From Streptomyces sp. (lineage in GTDB: Bacteria; Actinomycetota; Actinomycetes; Streptomycetales; Streptomycetaceae), in contig NZ_JAPSKQ010000030.1 of assembly GCF_031181555.1 (NCBI RefSeq), forward strand, positions 1 to 36,033: a DNA stretch of 36,033 nt. Reading direction: 5' to 3'. This document shows, one piece after another, positions 23,799 to 32,682 of this stretch. A program made the translations under genes and the position numbers. Position 1 is the first letter of the stretch. Every line of letters starts with the position of its first letter. A model generated the notes under the pieces. The model did not search any database, had not been told where the DNA came from, and saw nothing but the letters and a program-made list of their open reading frames with translations.

Positions 23799-24063
23799 GG
23801 CAGGCGCCTCCCCGTCACCACCCTCGCGAACCCGCCGGAGAGCACGTACTTCCCCACCGTGGACGCGGCCCCGGGTACCACCGTCGGCGCACCCGCCGGG
23901 CCGCGCTCGACGCGGTGGTGGGCACCGGGGCGCCCGGCCTGGTGGTCGTGCCCGCGACCACCCTCGCCGCACTGTGCCGCGAGGACCGGGACGTGCCGGT
24001 GACCATCGAACGGCTCACCTCGGCCGTGTCCCTGTCCCGGCGGGCGGACGACGCCGCGGCCCG
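23799..24063 (+). pseudogene. Possible remnant of a degraded coding region
   Basis: Two adjacent stretches have strong third-position G/C bias but lie in different frames: one around 23799-23900 (translating to RRLPVTTLANPPESTYFPTV...) and one around 23905-24063 (VVGTGAPGLVVVPATTLAAL...). Neither has a credible start, and the frame changes near 23900-23910. This looks like a frameshifted fragment of a lost gene between the phospholipase and the acetyltransferase. I do not recognise the family. Chance bias in GC-rich DNA is the alternative. The rest of the 450-base stretch 23634-24085 holds only the two palindromes. Confidence 0.3.
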
Positions 24064-24085
24064 GTGCTCGACGAGGGAGGCTGTG

Positions 24086-24721
24086 TCAGCTCCGCGCGGT
24101 ACCGGGCGCCCGGTAGGTCCACTCCCGGTCCGCGTCGGTGATCGGCCGCAGCACGCGGGCCGGGGTCCCGGCGACGACGGTCATCGGCGGCACATCGGCG
24201 GTCACCACACTGCCCGCGCCGACGACCGAGCCCCGCCCGGCGGTCACGCCGGGCAGGATCACCGCGCCGGCCCCGATCCACACGTCGTCCTCGATGCGCA
24301 CCGGCGCCGAGAACTGGCTGCCGTCCCGGCGCAGTTCCGGGTGGACGGGATGGCCGGTGGTGCTGATGGTCACGTGGGGCGCGAACATCACGCGGTCACC
24401 GACGAAGACCTCGACGTCGTCGACCAGGGTGAGGCCGAAGTTGACGTACACGTCGTCGCCGAGGTGCACATGACTGCCGTAGGCGACGTGCAGCGGCGGT
24501 TCGATCCACACCCCTCGGCCCACCGAGCCGAGCAGTTCGGCCAGGAGGGCGCGGCGGGCCTCCTGGTCGCGCGGGCCGGTGCCGTTGTACTCGGCGGCGA
24601 GTTCCTTGCCGCGGAACCGTTCCTCCTCGAGGCGCTCCAGACCGGGCGCGGAGTCGGTGTACAACTCGTGGTTCGCCATGCGGCGGCGTACCTCGCGCTC
24701 GGGGGCGTCGTCGTGTGTCAC
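24086..24721 (-). CDS. Maltose/nodulation-type sugar O-acetyltransferase (left-handed beta-helix)
   Basis: Cytosolic acetyl-CoA-dependent O-acetyltransferase of the LacA/Maa/NodL group, 211 residues. The N-terminal helical part includes [20 protein letters not shown] and [11 protein letters not shown]. Hexapeptide repeats then form the beta-helix: [27 protein letters not shown] and [27 protein letters not shown], seen in parts such as [16 protein letters not shown]. The catalytic His is in [11 protein letters not shown]. The GTG start has GGAG five bases upstream; an ATG at residue 15 is a possible alternative. It lies downstream of the galactan operon on the same strand but behind a stem, so it may or may not be co-transcribed. 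The sugar substrate is unknown. Confidence 0.9.
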   Translation of the reverse strand: MTHDDAPEREVRRRMANHELYTDSAPGLERLEEERFRGKELAAEYNGTGPRDQEARRALLAELLGSVGRGVWIEPPLHVAYGSHVHLGDDVYVNFGLTLVDDVEVFVGDRVMFAPHVTISTTGHPVHPELRRDGSQFSAPVRIEDDVWIGAGAVILPGVTAGRGSVVGAGSVVTADVPPMTVVAGTPARVLRPITDADREWTYRAPGTARS

Positions 24722-24748
24722 TGCTTCTCCGTGGGGTGTCGTGGAAAC

Positions 24749-24786
24749 GGCCGGGCCGCACCACCGTGCGGGCGGTGCGGCCGGCC
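24749..24786 (-). terminator. Hairpin after the galactanase gene
   Basis: Arms at 24749-24762 and 24774-24786 pair over 13 bases with one bulged base and an 11-base loop. It starts 19 bases beyond the galactanase stop on the minus strand and probably ends the galactan operon or reduces read-through into the acetyltransferase. Confidence 0.65.
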
Positions 24787-24804
24787 GGTCGGTGCGGCAG
24801 CCGG

Positions 24805-26844
24805 TCAGTCCGTCACGTCCGTGACCGTCCAGCGTTGGTTGGAACCGGAGTTGGGCGGCCAGGTGGTGACCGCGGCGCCCTCGTGCGTGGCCTGGCCGCC
24901 GACCTCCAGGAGGCGTCCGGTGGCCGCGTTGACCAGCGTCCAGGTGCCGTCACCCGTGGTGGACATGATCCACTCGGCCGCCGCGTCCCGCTCGCCGGTG
25001 TGCGGTTCGGCCACCGGGACGTTGTCGCGAACGGTCAGGCGCTTGCCGTCCACCGGGTTGGTGAACTCGTAGCGCTGGCGGACGCCGTCGTCGGGGCGCA
25101 CCGCGCTCAGCCGCCACTGCTGGGAGGCAGAGCCGTCGCCCGCGCCGATGACCAGGCCGGTGCCGTCGTCCGCGACGGTGACGGCCTTGCCGCTCTGCAC
25201 GCCGGTCAGGGTGTAGGTGTGCCCCTTGCGCAGCAGCGGGGCGTCCTTCGCGACGCCCGAGACGCCCTCGACGACGAAGGACGTCACCGACTGCGCGGGC
25301 ACGGTGAAGGTGGCCGCGCGGTCGTCGACCGTGAGGGCGTCGTGCCGTTCCAGCTTGCCGTCGGCGCTGGTCACGACGGGCGTGACGGTCGCGTTCCGGC
25401 TGATGTGGCGGAACTTGGACAGGTCGAGGGTGACGGTGCGCGGCGTGGTGGTGCCGTTGACGTGGACGAGCGAGGCGCCCTTGCCGTTCTTCGTCACCGC
25501 GGCGGCGCTGGAGGTGTCGTTCACCTTGATCAGCCGGTCACCGGGCCTGATGAAGTGGGTGAAGTTGCGGGCGGTGTCGAACTTGGTGTTCGTACGGATG
25601 GGACAGGTCTCGAGGGTGTCCTGCGAGGTGCAGCTGAAGGGGAGCTGGATCTCGCCCCAGTTGCCGCCCTTGGCGGACTCGCCGCCGGGCCTCATGTTGT
25701 CGTAGTCCTCGACGGGCTGCCAGAACACCCAGGCGCGCGGCTCGAGTTCGCGCAGGTCGTCGACGATGCGCTGGGCGAGGCCGAGACCGGGGCGCATGTC
25801 CGTGAAGCTCTGCCCGTCGCCCCAGTCGCCCTCGACCTCGCTCATCCACAGCCGCTTGTCCTCGGCCTTGGAGAGGTCACGGACGGTGGTGCGCTGGCCG
25901 GTGCCGTAGGTGTGGACGTTCATCTGACCGACGAGGTCACGGGTCCCGGGGGAGTAGGCGTTCCAGTTCTGCGCGAAAATGGACGGGTTGGTCTCGTCCA
26001 TGGCGGAGATCTCCGCGCCGGTCCCCGCCTCCCTCAGCGCCGGGGCGAGGGCGTGCAGCACCTTCTCCTGCAGCTCGGGGCCCATGTGGGCGCCTTCCTG
26101 GCGGCCACCGACGGGTTCGCCGTCCGGGCCCAGGCGGGTGCTCCAGTAGGGGGTGTTCGGCTCGTTGAAGGGGTCGACGGTGTCGACCTCGATGCCGTGC
26201 GCCCGCTCCAGCCGCCGGGTGGCGCCCGCCAGGTAGGCGGCGAAGTCGTCGACCGAGCCGGTCTTCAACTGGTCGGTGGTGGCGTCGAACCCGCCGGAGA
26301 CGTAACCGCTGACCGTCATGAACCAGGGCGGTGAGTTGCTGAAGGTCTCCCAGTGGGTGATGTCCTTCTTGATGCGGTCCACCCACCACCGCTGGGTGGC
26401 GTCCGCCTTCGGGTTCCAGTCGGCGGGGTCCTCGGCGTCCCACCAGTCGGTGTCCTCGCGGGTGGTGCCCGCGGGCGCCTTCCACCAGCCTTCGACGGCC
26501 CCTCCGGCCCGCAGGTAGTCCTTCACGTCCGGCGCGTTGCCGCCGCCGATGTTGTAGCGGGCGATGTTCAGGGCGAGCCCGTCGTCGCCGAAGAGGAGTT
26601 GCGCGAGCTTCTCGCGTATCTCGGGCGGGTAGTCGCCGGTGGCGTTGGCGAACCAGACCAGGCTGGTGCCCCAGCCCTCGAACCTCTCCTGCTGGTACGA
26701 GGGGTCCGGCCGGACCGTGACGGAAGGGGTGTCCGCGGTCACCTGTGCGGTGGAGGCCGGGGCGGACAGCAGGGCGGCCCCGGTGGCCAGGGCGGTGAGG
26801 GCGGCGGCTGTGAGGAGCCGTCTGTTGCGGGTGCGGCGTGCCAT
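24805..26844 (-). CDS. Secreted GH30-family beta-1,6-galactanase with ricin-type lectin domain
   Basis: Extracellular glycosidase of 679 residues. A signal peptide with twin Arg ([20 protein letters not shown]) is followed by a GH30 barrel of the endo/exo-beta-1,6-galactanase type ([30 protein letters not shown]). Glu228 in DPFNEPN is the expected acid/base and Glu336 in [10 protein letters not shown] the nucleophile. A beta-sandwich follows, then a C-terminal ricin-B-like domain (about 560-679; [24 protein letters not shown]) for binding polysaccharide. GGGAG lies seven bases before the ATG. It is last in an operon with GH42 and ABC genes, fitting release of beta-1,6-galactobiose from arabinogalactan side chains. 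Endo versus exo mode is not decidable from sequence. Confidence 0.9.
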   Translation of the reverse strand: MARRTRNRRLLTAAALTALATGAALLSAPASTAQVTADTPSVTVRPDPSYQQERFEGWGTSLVWFANATGDYPPEIREKLAQLLFGDDGLALNIARYNIGGGNAPDVKDYLRAGGAVEGWWKAPAGTTREDTDWWDAEDPADWNPKADATQRWWVDRIKKDITHWETFSNSPPWFMTVSGYVSGGFDATTDQLKTGSVDDFAAYLAGATRRLERAHGIEVDTVDPFNEPNTPYWSTRLGPDGEPVGGRQEGAHMGPELQEKVLHALAPALREAGTGAEISAMDETNPSIFAQNWNAYSPGTRDLVGQMNVHTYGTGQRTTVRDLSKAEDKRLWMSEVEGDWGDGQSFTDMRPGLGLAQRIVDDLRELEPRAWVFWQPVEDYDNMRPGGESAKGGNWGEIQLPFSCTSQDTLETCPIRTNTKFDTARNFTHFIRPGDRLIKVNDTSSAAAVTKNGKGASLVHVNGTTTPRTVTLDLSKFRHISRNATVTPVVTSADGKLERHDALTVDDRAATFTVPAQSVTSFVVEGVSGVAKDAPLLRKGHTYTLTGVQSGKAVTVADDGTGLVIGAGDGSASQQWRLSAVRPDDGVRQRYEFTNPVDGKRLTVRDNVPVAEPHTGERDAAAEWIMSTTGDGTWTLVNAATGRLLEVGGQATHEGAAVTTWPPNSGSNQRWTVTDVTD

Positions 26845-26968
26845 CGGTGTGCTCCCAACATGGAGGTGGGGTCGCGTTCTGGTGGACCCTCCCGCCGGGT
26901 TCGCCGCCGAGGGGAGGGGATGGCCCCCGGAACGGGTGCGTGCCGTTCCGGGGAGTTGAGGGGGTGTC

Positions 26969-29011
26969 TCAGGCGGCCGGCTGCCGCAGCACGGCGACGG
27001 CGCGGGGCCCGAGGGTGAGGGCACCGTCGGCGCCGGTGGTCCCGAGCAGTACGTCTCCGGGCACACCGCGCACCGCAACGGTCTCGTCGGTCCGGTTCAC
27101 CAGGAACAGGAACCGGCCACCGCCGCCCCGGCGCACGGCCGGTTCGACCAGCCCGCGTACGTCGGCGGGCAGTTCGCTCTCCACACCGGCCGGTGCCAGC
27201 AGCCTGGGCAGCAGGGCGGTGAGGCCCTCGACACCGAGCCGGGTGGAGACGTACGCGGCCGAGCCGGAGCCCGTCGGACGGCGGGTGACGGCGGGGCGGC
27301 CGGCGTGCACGCCGGTGCGGTAGCGGACCAGGACCTCGGTGTCGGAGGCGGTCACGGTGATCCGGTCGGTCCACAGGCTGCCGGTCGTGGCGTCGTCCAG
27401 CTCCACGCTGTCACCGGCGAGCAGCGGCCCGAACTCCTCGATGCGGATGCCGAGCAGGTCCCGCAGGGCTCCCGGATAGCCGCCGAGCCAGACGTGGTCG
27501 TGCTCGTCGACGACGCCGGAGAAGTACGTGGTGATCAGATGGCCGCCCTGTTCGGCGTACCGGGTGAGCGTCTTGGCCAGGTCGGCGGGGACCAGGTGCA
27601 GCACGGGGGCGATCAGCACCTGGTGGCGGTGCAGGTCGGCCCGGGTGGTGACGAGGTCGGCGCGGATGCCGAGGGCGAGGAGCGCCGAGTACCAGTCGAG
27701 TGCCTCCTGCCGGTAGTCGAGCAGGGAGGTGGGGTGGGAGTCCTGCTCGCTCGCCCACCACGACTCCCAGTCGTAGAGGATGCCGACCCGGGCGGGTTCC
27801 CGTTCGGTCCCGGCGACCGGGGCGAGCGTCTTCAGGGTGGCGCCGAGCTCGGCCACCGCGCGGAACAGGTCGCTGTCCGGGCCGGCGTGCGGGACCATCG
27901 CGGAGTGGTACTTCTCGGCGCCCGCCGCCGACTGCCGCCACTGGAAGAAGCACACCGCGTCCGCTCCGTGCGCGACGTGCAGCAGCGAGTCGCGGGCCAG
28001 GTCACCGGGGCGTTTGGCGACGTTCACGGCCTGCCAGTTGACGGCGCTGGTGGAGTGCTCCATCAGGAACCAGGGCCGTCCGCCGGAGATGCCGCTGGTG
28101 AGGTTGGCGGAGAAGGACAGCTCGTCGCGGTCCTGCGGGCCGGGGTGGACGTAGTGGTCGTTGGAGACGAAGTCGATCTCGTCGGCCCAGTCGGGGTAGT
28201 TCATGCCCTTGGTGCCGCCCATCACCATGAAGTTGGTGGTGACGGGGACCCCCGGCGTGATCTCCCGCAGGATCTCCCGCTCGGCGCGCAGATGCTCCTT
28301 GAGCGCGTCCGACGAGAAGCGCTTGAAGTCCAGCTGCTGCGTGGGATTGGGGTGGGAGGCGGCCAGCCGCGGCGGCAGGATCTGCTCCCAGTCGGTGTAC
28401 CGCTGCGACCAGAAGGCCGTCCCCCAGGCGCTGTTGAGCGCGTCGAGCGTGGTGTAGCGGGCGCGCAGCCAGTCCCGGAAGGCGCGGGCCGCGTCGTCGG
28501 AGTAGTCGTAGACGTTGTGGCAGCCCAGCTCGTTGTTGACGTGCCAGGCGACGAGCGCGGGGTGACCGGCGTAGCGGGTGGCCAGCTCCCGGACCAGGCG
28601 CAGCGCGTACCGGCGGAAGACGGGCGAGGTGGGACGCCAGTGCTGGCGCGCCCCCGGCCACAGCGTCTCGCCGGTGGCCGTGACCGGCAGGATCTCCGGG
28701 TGGGCCGTGGTGAGCCACGGCGGCGGGGAGGCGGTGGCGGTGGCCAGGTCGACTCCGACGCCGCCCTCGTGCAGCAGGTCCAGGACCTCGTCGAGCCAGG
28801 CGAAGTCCCAGGTGTCCTCGGCCGGTTGGATGCGGGCCCAGGAGAAGATCCCCACGGACACGAGGTTCACGCCGGCCTCGCGCATCAGCCGGACGTCCTC
28901 CTCCCACACGGTGCGGGGCCACTGCTCGGGGTTGTAGTCGGCGCCGTAGACGAGACGGGGGGCGGGGGCACCGTCCGCCCCGGCGGTGCGGGACAGGAGG
29001 GTGGAGATCAT
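26969..29011 (-). CDS. GH42 beta-galactosidase
   Basis: Cytosolic (no signal peptide) beta-galactosidase of 680 residues, a normal GH42 length. The barrel starts with LVYGADYNPEQWP. Glu161 in WHVNNELGCH is the acid/base and Glu318 in WFLMEHSTSAVNW the nucleophile. The trimerisation domain (LIAPVLHLVPADLAKTL) and the C-terminal beta-domain are present. GGAAGGA precedes the ATG at 29009-29011. Set between the binding protein and a secreted galactanase, it most likely splits imported beta-1,6-galactobiose to galactose. Actual linkage preference is inferred; GH42 enzymes also act on beta-1,3 and beta-1,4 galactosides. Confidence 0.94.
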   Translation of the reverse strand: MISTLLSRTAGADGAPAPRLVYGADYNPEQWPRTVWEEDVRLMREAGVNLVSVGIFSWARIQPAEDTWDFAWLDEVLDLLHEGGVGVDLATATASPPPWLTTAHPEILPVTATGETLWPGARQHWRPTSPVFRRYALRLVRELATRYAGHPALVAWHVNNELGCHNVYDYSDDAARAFRDWLRARYTTLDALNSAWGTAFWSQRYTDWEQILPPRLAASHPNPTQQLDFKRFSSDALKEHLRAEREILREITPGVPVTTNFMVMGGTKGMNYPDWADEIDFVSNDHYVHPGPQDRDELSFSANLTSGISGGRPWFLMEHSTSAVNWQAVNVAKRPGDLARDSLLHVAHGADAVCFFQWRQSAAGAEKYHSAMVPHAGPDSDLFRAVAELGATLKTLAPVAGTEREPARVGILYDWESWWASEQDSHPTSLLDYRQEALDWYSALLALGIRADLVTTRADLHRHQVLIAPVLHLVPADLAKTLTRYAEQGGHLITTYFSGVVDEHDHVWLGGYPGALRDLLGIRIEEFGPLLAGDSVELDDATTGSLWTDRITVTASDTEVLVRYRTGVHAGRPAVTRRPTGSGSAAYVSTRLGVEGLTALLPRLLAPAGVESELPADVRGLVEPAVRRGGGGRFLFLVNRTDETVAVRGVPGDVLLGTTGADGALTLGPRAVAVLRQPAA

Positions 29012-29072
29012 GGCGGTCCTTCCGGGGTGGGGGGCCGTCGGGCGGCGCGGGGTGTGCACGCCGCCCGGCGTG

Positions 29073-30416
29073 CTACTTCTCGACGGTGAAGCCCTGCTCG
29101 TTGCCGTACTCGACGGAGGCGTCCTGCCAGGCCTTCAGCCCTTCCGCCAGCGTGGTGTCCGAGATGTAGGCCTTGCCGACGGTGTCGTTGAAGATCGAGT
29201 TGGCGTACACCTGGTACGGCAGGTACGACCAGTCGTCGGCGACGTTCGCGGCCGACTCGGCGAAGATCTTGTTGACCTGCTGCCCGCCGAAGTACGGGAA
29301 CTTCGTGTCCTGGAACTCCCGGGAGTTCAGCTGCGCGGTGGTGGCCGGGAACGCGCCGCCCTCCACACGCGTGTCCACGCCCTTGCCCGCGGTCGCGTAC
29401 TCGACGAAGGCGTAGGCCAGTGCTTCGTTCCCGCCGAGTTCGGGCAGGGTGAGGGCGCTGCCGCCGTTCTCCGCGCTCGCCTCGGCGCCGGCCTCCCACT
29501 GCGGCAGCGGGGCGACGCGCCAGTCACCTGCGGTGTCCTTCACGCCCGAGGCGAGGTTGGCGGGCATCCAGGCACCGATGGCCAGCGTGGCGATGGTGCC
29601 GTCGCCCAGGCCCTTGTACCACTCGTCGGACCAGCTGGTGACGGGCGCGACCAGCTTCTCGTCGAGGAGCTTCTGCCAGGTGCCGGTGTACTTCTTCGCG
29701 CCCTCGTCGGAGAAGTCGATCCTCACCTCGGTGCCGTCGACCGTGTAGGGCCGCGAACCGGCCTGCCACAGCAGGCTGGTGGCGAAGCCCGCGTCACCGG
29801 CGTCGTTGGTGATGTACGCCTTCGGGTCCGCCTTGCGCAGGGCGCGGGCCGCGTCCACGTACTCGTCCCACGTCGTGGGCACCTCGATCCCGTGCCTGTC
29901 GAAGACCTTCTTGTTGTAGAACAGCGCCATGGGCCCGGAGTCCATGGGCAGGCCGTAGACGCCCTCGCCGCCGGCCTTCACGCCGTTCCACGGGCCGGGG
30001 GAGTACTGGTCGGCGAGCTTGCCGGCGCCGAAGCCCGTCAGATCGGTGAGCTGCTTCGTGAGCGCGTACTGGCCCATGGCGTAGTACTCGACCTGGGCGA
30101 CGTCCGGGACGCCCTTCTTGGCGGACATGGCGTTCTGCAGCGCCTTGTACTGGTCGTTGCCGGTGCCGGCGTTGACGAGGTTCACCTCGACGCCGGGGTG
30201 CTCCTTCTCGAAGTCGGCGGCCACCTCCTTCAGCGTGGGTTCCCACGCCCAGACGGTGAGGGTGCCGCCCTTCTCGAGCGCGGCCCGGACGTCCGACTCG
30301 GAGACGTTCTTCGGGCCTGATCCCCCGTCGTCGGAGCCACCGCAGGCGGTGGCTCCCAGGGCGAGGGCGCAGACGAGGCCGATGCCGCGCAGCAGGCGGC
30401 GGGAGTGCTTGTGCAT
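29073..30416 (-). CDS. ABC sugar-binding lipoprotein
   Basis: Extracellular solute-binding lipoprotein (family 1 type) of 447 residues. The signal peptide ends in the lipobox ATAC with Cys25, followed by GGSDDGGSG. The mature protein has the typical LTVWAWEPTLKEVAADFEKEHPGVEV start and GVYGLPMDSGPMALFYNKKVF hinge region. GGAAG lies eight bases before the ATG. Unusually it follows the two permease genes instead of leading the operon, separated from them by a 145-base gap with stem-forming sequences. The neighbouring galactosidases suggest beta-1,6-galacto-oligosaccharide as ligand. Confidence 0.92.
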   Translation of the reverse strand: MHKHSRRLLRGIGLVCALALGATACGGSDDGGSGPKNVSESDVRAALEKGGTLTVWAWEPTLKEVAADFEKEHPGVEVNLVNAGTGNDQYKALQNAMSAKKGVPDVAQVEYYAMGQYALTKQLTDLTGFGAGKLADQYSPGPWNGVKAGGEGVYGLPMDSGPMALFYNKKVFDRHGIEVPTTWDEYVDAARALRKADPKAYITNDAGDAGFATSLLWQAGSRPYTVDGTEVRIDFSDEGAKKYTGTWQKLLDEKLVAPVTSWSDEWYKGLGDGTIATLAIGAWMPANLASGVKDTAGDWRVAPLPQWEAGAEASAENGGSALTLPELGGNEALAYAFVEYATAGKGVDTRVEGGAFPATTAQLNSREFQDTKFPYFGGQQVNKIFAESAANVADDWSYLPYQVYANSIFNDTVGKAYISDTTLAEGLKAWQDASVEYGNEQGFTVEK

Positions 30417-30483
30417 GGTCGAGCTTCCACTTCTTCGTGGCCGAAACCGTGACCGGTGGTGAGGACAGGGGCAGGGGCAACCA

Positions 30484-30537
30484 CCGCGCGGCGCGGGCCC
30501 GTTCGGGCAAGGGGGGCAGGCCGGACGAGCCGCGCGG
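30484..30537 (-). other. Structured intergenic RNA segment between permease and binding-protein genes
   Basis: CCGCGCGGC (30484-30492) and GCCGCGCGG (30529-30537) can pair, enclosing a smaller stem GCCCG-TT-CGGGC (30497-30508). Such a structure inside an operon often protects the downstream message or trims read-through, which would allow more binding protein than permease. No separate promoter is evident. This role is inferred. Confidence 0.4.
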
Positions 30538-30561
30538 CGGAGCACAGCGGGGTCGGTGGCG

Positions 30562-31512
30562 CTATTCCTTGACGCTTCCGGCGGCGAGTCCGGACTGCCA
30601 GTACTTCTGCAGCAGCAGGAACGCGGCGACGAGCGGGACGATGGTGATCAGGGAGCCGGTGACGACCAGGTGGAACACGGGCTGGCCACCGGCGGTCTCG
30701 GCCTGGGCGTTCCAGCTGTTCAGGCCCAGGGTGAGCGGATACCAGTCCGGGTCCTTGATCATGATCAGCGGCAGGAAGTAGTTGTTCCAGGTGGCGACCA
30801 TGGTGAACAGCGACACGGTGACGATGCCCGGCGCCAGCAGCGGCAGGGCGACGGTGAAGAAGGTGCGCACCTCGCCGGCGCCGTCGATCCGGGCCGCCTC
30901 CAGCAGCTCGGTCGGGATGGCCTCACCGGCGAACACCCACATCAGATACAGGCCGAACGGGGAGATCAGCGAAGGGATGATCACGGCCCAGGGGGTGTTG
31001 GTGAGCCCCATGGCGCTGAACATCAGGAAGGTCGGTACCGCCAGCGCGGTCCCCGGCACGGCGACCGCGCCGATGACGACGGCGAGGACGGCGCGGCGTC
31101 CGGGGAAGTCGAACTTGGCGAGCGCGTAACCGCCCAGCACCGCGAGGAAGGTGGCGCCCCCGGCGCCCACCACCACGTACAGCACGGTGTTGAGCAGCCA
31201 GCGGGTGAAGACGCCGTCGGCGTAGGTGAACGTCTCGGTGATGTTGTCCCAGAGGGCGAAGTCGCCGTCGAACCACAGGCCGAACGAACGGGACAGCCCC
31301 TCCTGGGTCTTGGTGGCGCTGATGAGCAGCCACACCAGGGGCACGAGACTGTAGAGCAGAACCAGGCCGGTGAGCACGGTCAGCAGGACGCTGCGCCGGG
31401 GCCGCCCGGCCGTGTGCCCGCGCCGGGGCGTGCGCAGCCGGGGCACGGATCTGGAGGCGCCGGACGGGGAGGCCGCGGGACCGGGGGCGGCGGGGGTGAC
31501 GGTGGTGGTCAT
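30562..31512 (-). CDS. ABC sugar permease, MalG type
   Basis: Inner-membrane permease of 316 residues, paired with the MalF-type protein encoded just upstream. About six membrane segments follow a Pro/Arg-rich N-terminus (SVLLTVLTGLVLLYSLVPLVWLL is the first, noted as LLTVLTGLVLLYSLVPL). The EAA loop that contacts the ATPase reads EAARIDGAGEVRTFFTVALP. GAGG precedes the ATG at 31510-31512, eight bases after the partner's stop codon. No ATPase gene is in the operon, so the shared Streptomyces ATPase MsiK is the likely energy source (known for several sugar importers of this genus). Confidence 0.93.
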   Translation of the reverse strand: MTTTVTPAAPGPAASPSGASRSVPRLRTPRRGHTAGRPRRSVLLTVLTGLVLLYSLVPLVWLLISATKTQEGLSRSFGLWFDGDFALWDNITETFTYADGVFTRWLLNTVLYVVVGAGGATFLAVLGGYALAKFDFPGRRAVLAVVIGAVAVPGTALAVPTFLMFSAMGLTNTPWAVIIPSLISPFGLYLMWVFAGEAIPTELLEAARIDGAGEVRTFFTVALPLLAPGIVTVSLFTMVATWNNYFLPLIMIKDPDWYPLTLGLNSWNAQAETAGGQPVFHLVVTGSLITIVPLVAAFLLLQKYWQSGLAAGSVKE

Positions 31513-31519
31513 CGCTGCC

Positions 31520-32446
31520 TCACACTCCCTTGCGCATGCCGCGCAGCTGGACGACATAGGCGATGACCATGGTGATCAGCCCCATGACGATGGCGACCGT
31601 CGCGGAGTAGTTGTGCTGCTGCCCGGAGAAGGACAGCGAGTAGGTGTAGAAGTTCGGCGTGTAGTCGGTGGTGATGGCGTTGGGCGCCAGCTTCTGCATG
31701 ACGCTGGGCTCGTTGAACAACTGGAAGCTGCCGATGATGGAGAAGATCGTCGCGATGACGAGGGCACCGCGGATCGCGGGCAGCTTGATGGCGGTGATGA
31801 CGCGGATCTGGCCGGCGCCGTCGATCTCGGCCGCCTCGTAGAGGGAGTGCGGGACGACGCGCAGCGCCGAGTAGAAGATCAGCATGTTGTAGCCGACGAA
31901 CTCCCAGGTGACGATGTTGCCGATGGAGGCCAGCACGAGGCCGGGGGAGAGCGGGTCGGGCAGCGAGAGGCCGAGGGCGTCGTTGAGGTCGCCGACGAGG
32001 CCGAAGCGGGTGCCGTACATGTAGCTCCACATGAGCGTGGCGACGACGGCCGGCACCGCGTACGGCAGGAAGACCGAGACGCGGAAGAAGTTCCTGCCGT
32101 AGAGCCGGCCGCTGTCCAGGGCCAGGGCCACCAGCAGGGCGATGCCGAGCATGACCGGGACCTGGACGCACAGGAAGAGCGAGACCCGGCCGAGGGCGGC
32201 CCAGAACCGCTCGTCCCGCAGGGCCTGCTGGTAGTTGTCGAGACCGACGAAGGTGGTCCCGCCGATGAGCTGGTCGCGGAAGAGGCTCAGGTAGAGCGAA
32301 TACACGATCGGGGCCAGGAAGACCAGGGCGAACACGGCCACGAAGGGACCGAGGAAACCCCACCCCGTCCAGGAGCGGCGGTCCCGTCTCGCCGGGGGAG
32401 GCGCCGGCCGCGGCCCGGCGGCCACCGGCGGTTGCAGCGTCGTCAT
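31520..32446 (-). CDS. ABC sugar permease, MalF type
   Basis: First gene of the minus-strand galactan operon, a 308-residue permease. A cytosolic Pro/Arg tail precedes WGFLGPFVAVFALVFLAPIV, the first of about six membrane helices. The EAA loop is EAAEIDGAGQIRVITAIKLP. GAGGA lies a few bases before the ATG at 32444-32446. The promoter region upstream contains two LacI-type operators, one about 80 bases away, so sugar-controlled repression of the whole operon is expected. Substrate specificity is set by the binding protein and is inferred from the glycosidases. Confidence 0.93.
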   Translation of the reverse strand: MTTLQPPVAAGPRPAPPPARRDRRSWTGWGFLGPFVAVFALVFLAPIVYSLYLSLFRDQLIGGTTFVGLDNYQQALRDERFWAALGRVSLFLCVQVPVMLGIALLVALALDSGRLYGRNFFRVSVFLPYAVPAVVATLMWSYMYGTRFGLVGDLNDALGLSLPDPLSPGLVLASIGNIVTWEFVGYNMLIFYSALRVVPHSLYEAAEIDGAGQIRVITAIKLPAIRGALVIATIFSIIGSFQLFNEPSVMQKLAPNAITTDYTPNFYTYSLSFSGQQHNYSATVAIVMGLITMVIAYVVQLRGMRKGV

Positions 32447-32524
32447 CTCGTTCCTCGCTCGTCACCATTCCGGAACCGGTGGCTGCCCCGGCGCACGAAC
32501 CGGGCGGCATGCCCCCTGCACGCG

Positions 32525-32540
32525 ATGTTTACGCAAACAT
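32525..32540. promoter_or_regulatory. LacI-family operator, copy 1 (operon side)
   Basis: ATGTTTACGCAAACAT, a 16-base dyad with the central CG typical of LacI-family sites. It is the exact reverse complement of the second copy at 32570-32585. It lies about 80 bases before the MalF-type gene. Confidence 0.88.
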
Positions 32541-32569
32541 CAGCCACCGCAGGAGGGCGCCGGGCTGTT

Positions 32570-32585
32570 ATGTTTGCGTAAACAT
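32570..32585. promoter_or_regulatory. LacI-family operator, copy 2 (regulator side)
   Basis: ATGTTTGCGTAAACAT, the exact reverse complement of copy 1. Centres are 45 bases apart, allowing cooperative binding or a small loop. It lies just upstream of TACACT (32602-32607), a possible -10 for the LacI gene, which implies autoregulation. Confidence 0.88.
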
Positions 32586-32682
32586 CGGATGGCGGCATGT
32601 CTACACTGCCCCCGTGAGGACGGTCAAGGGTCCCTTGGGGAAACCATGACGCGAGCAGCGACAGGAAGGCGGCTGACGGCGA

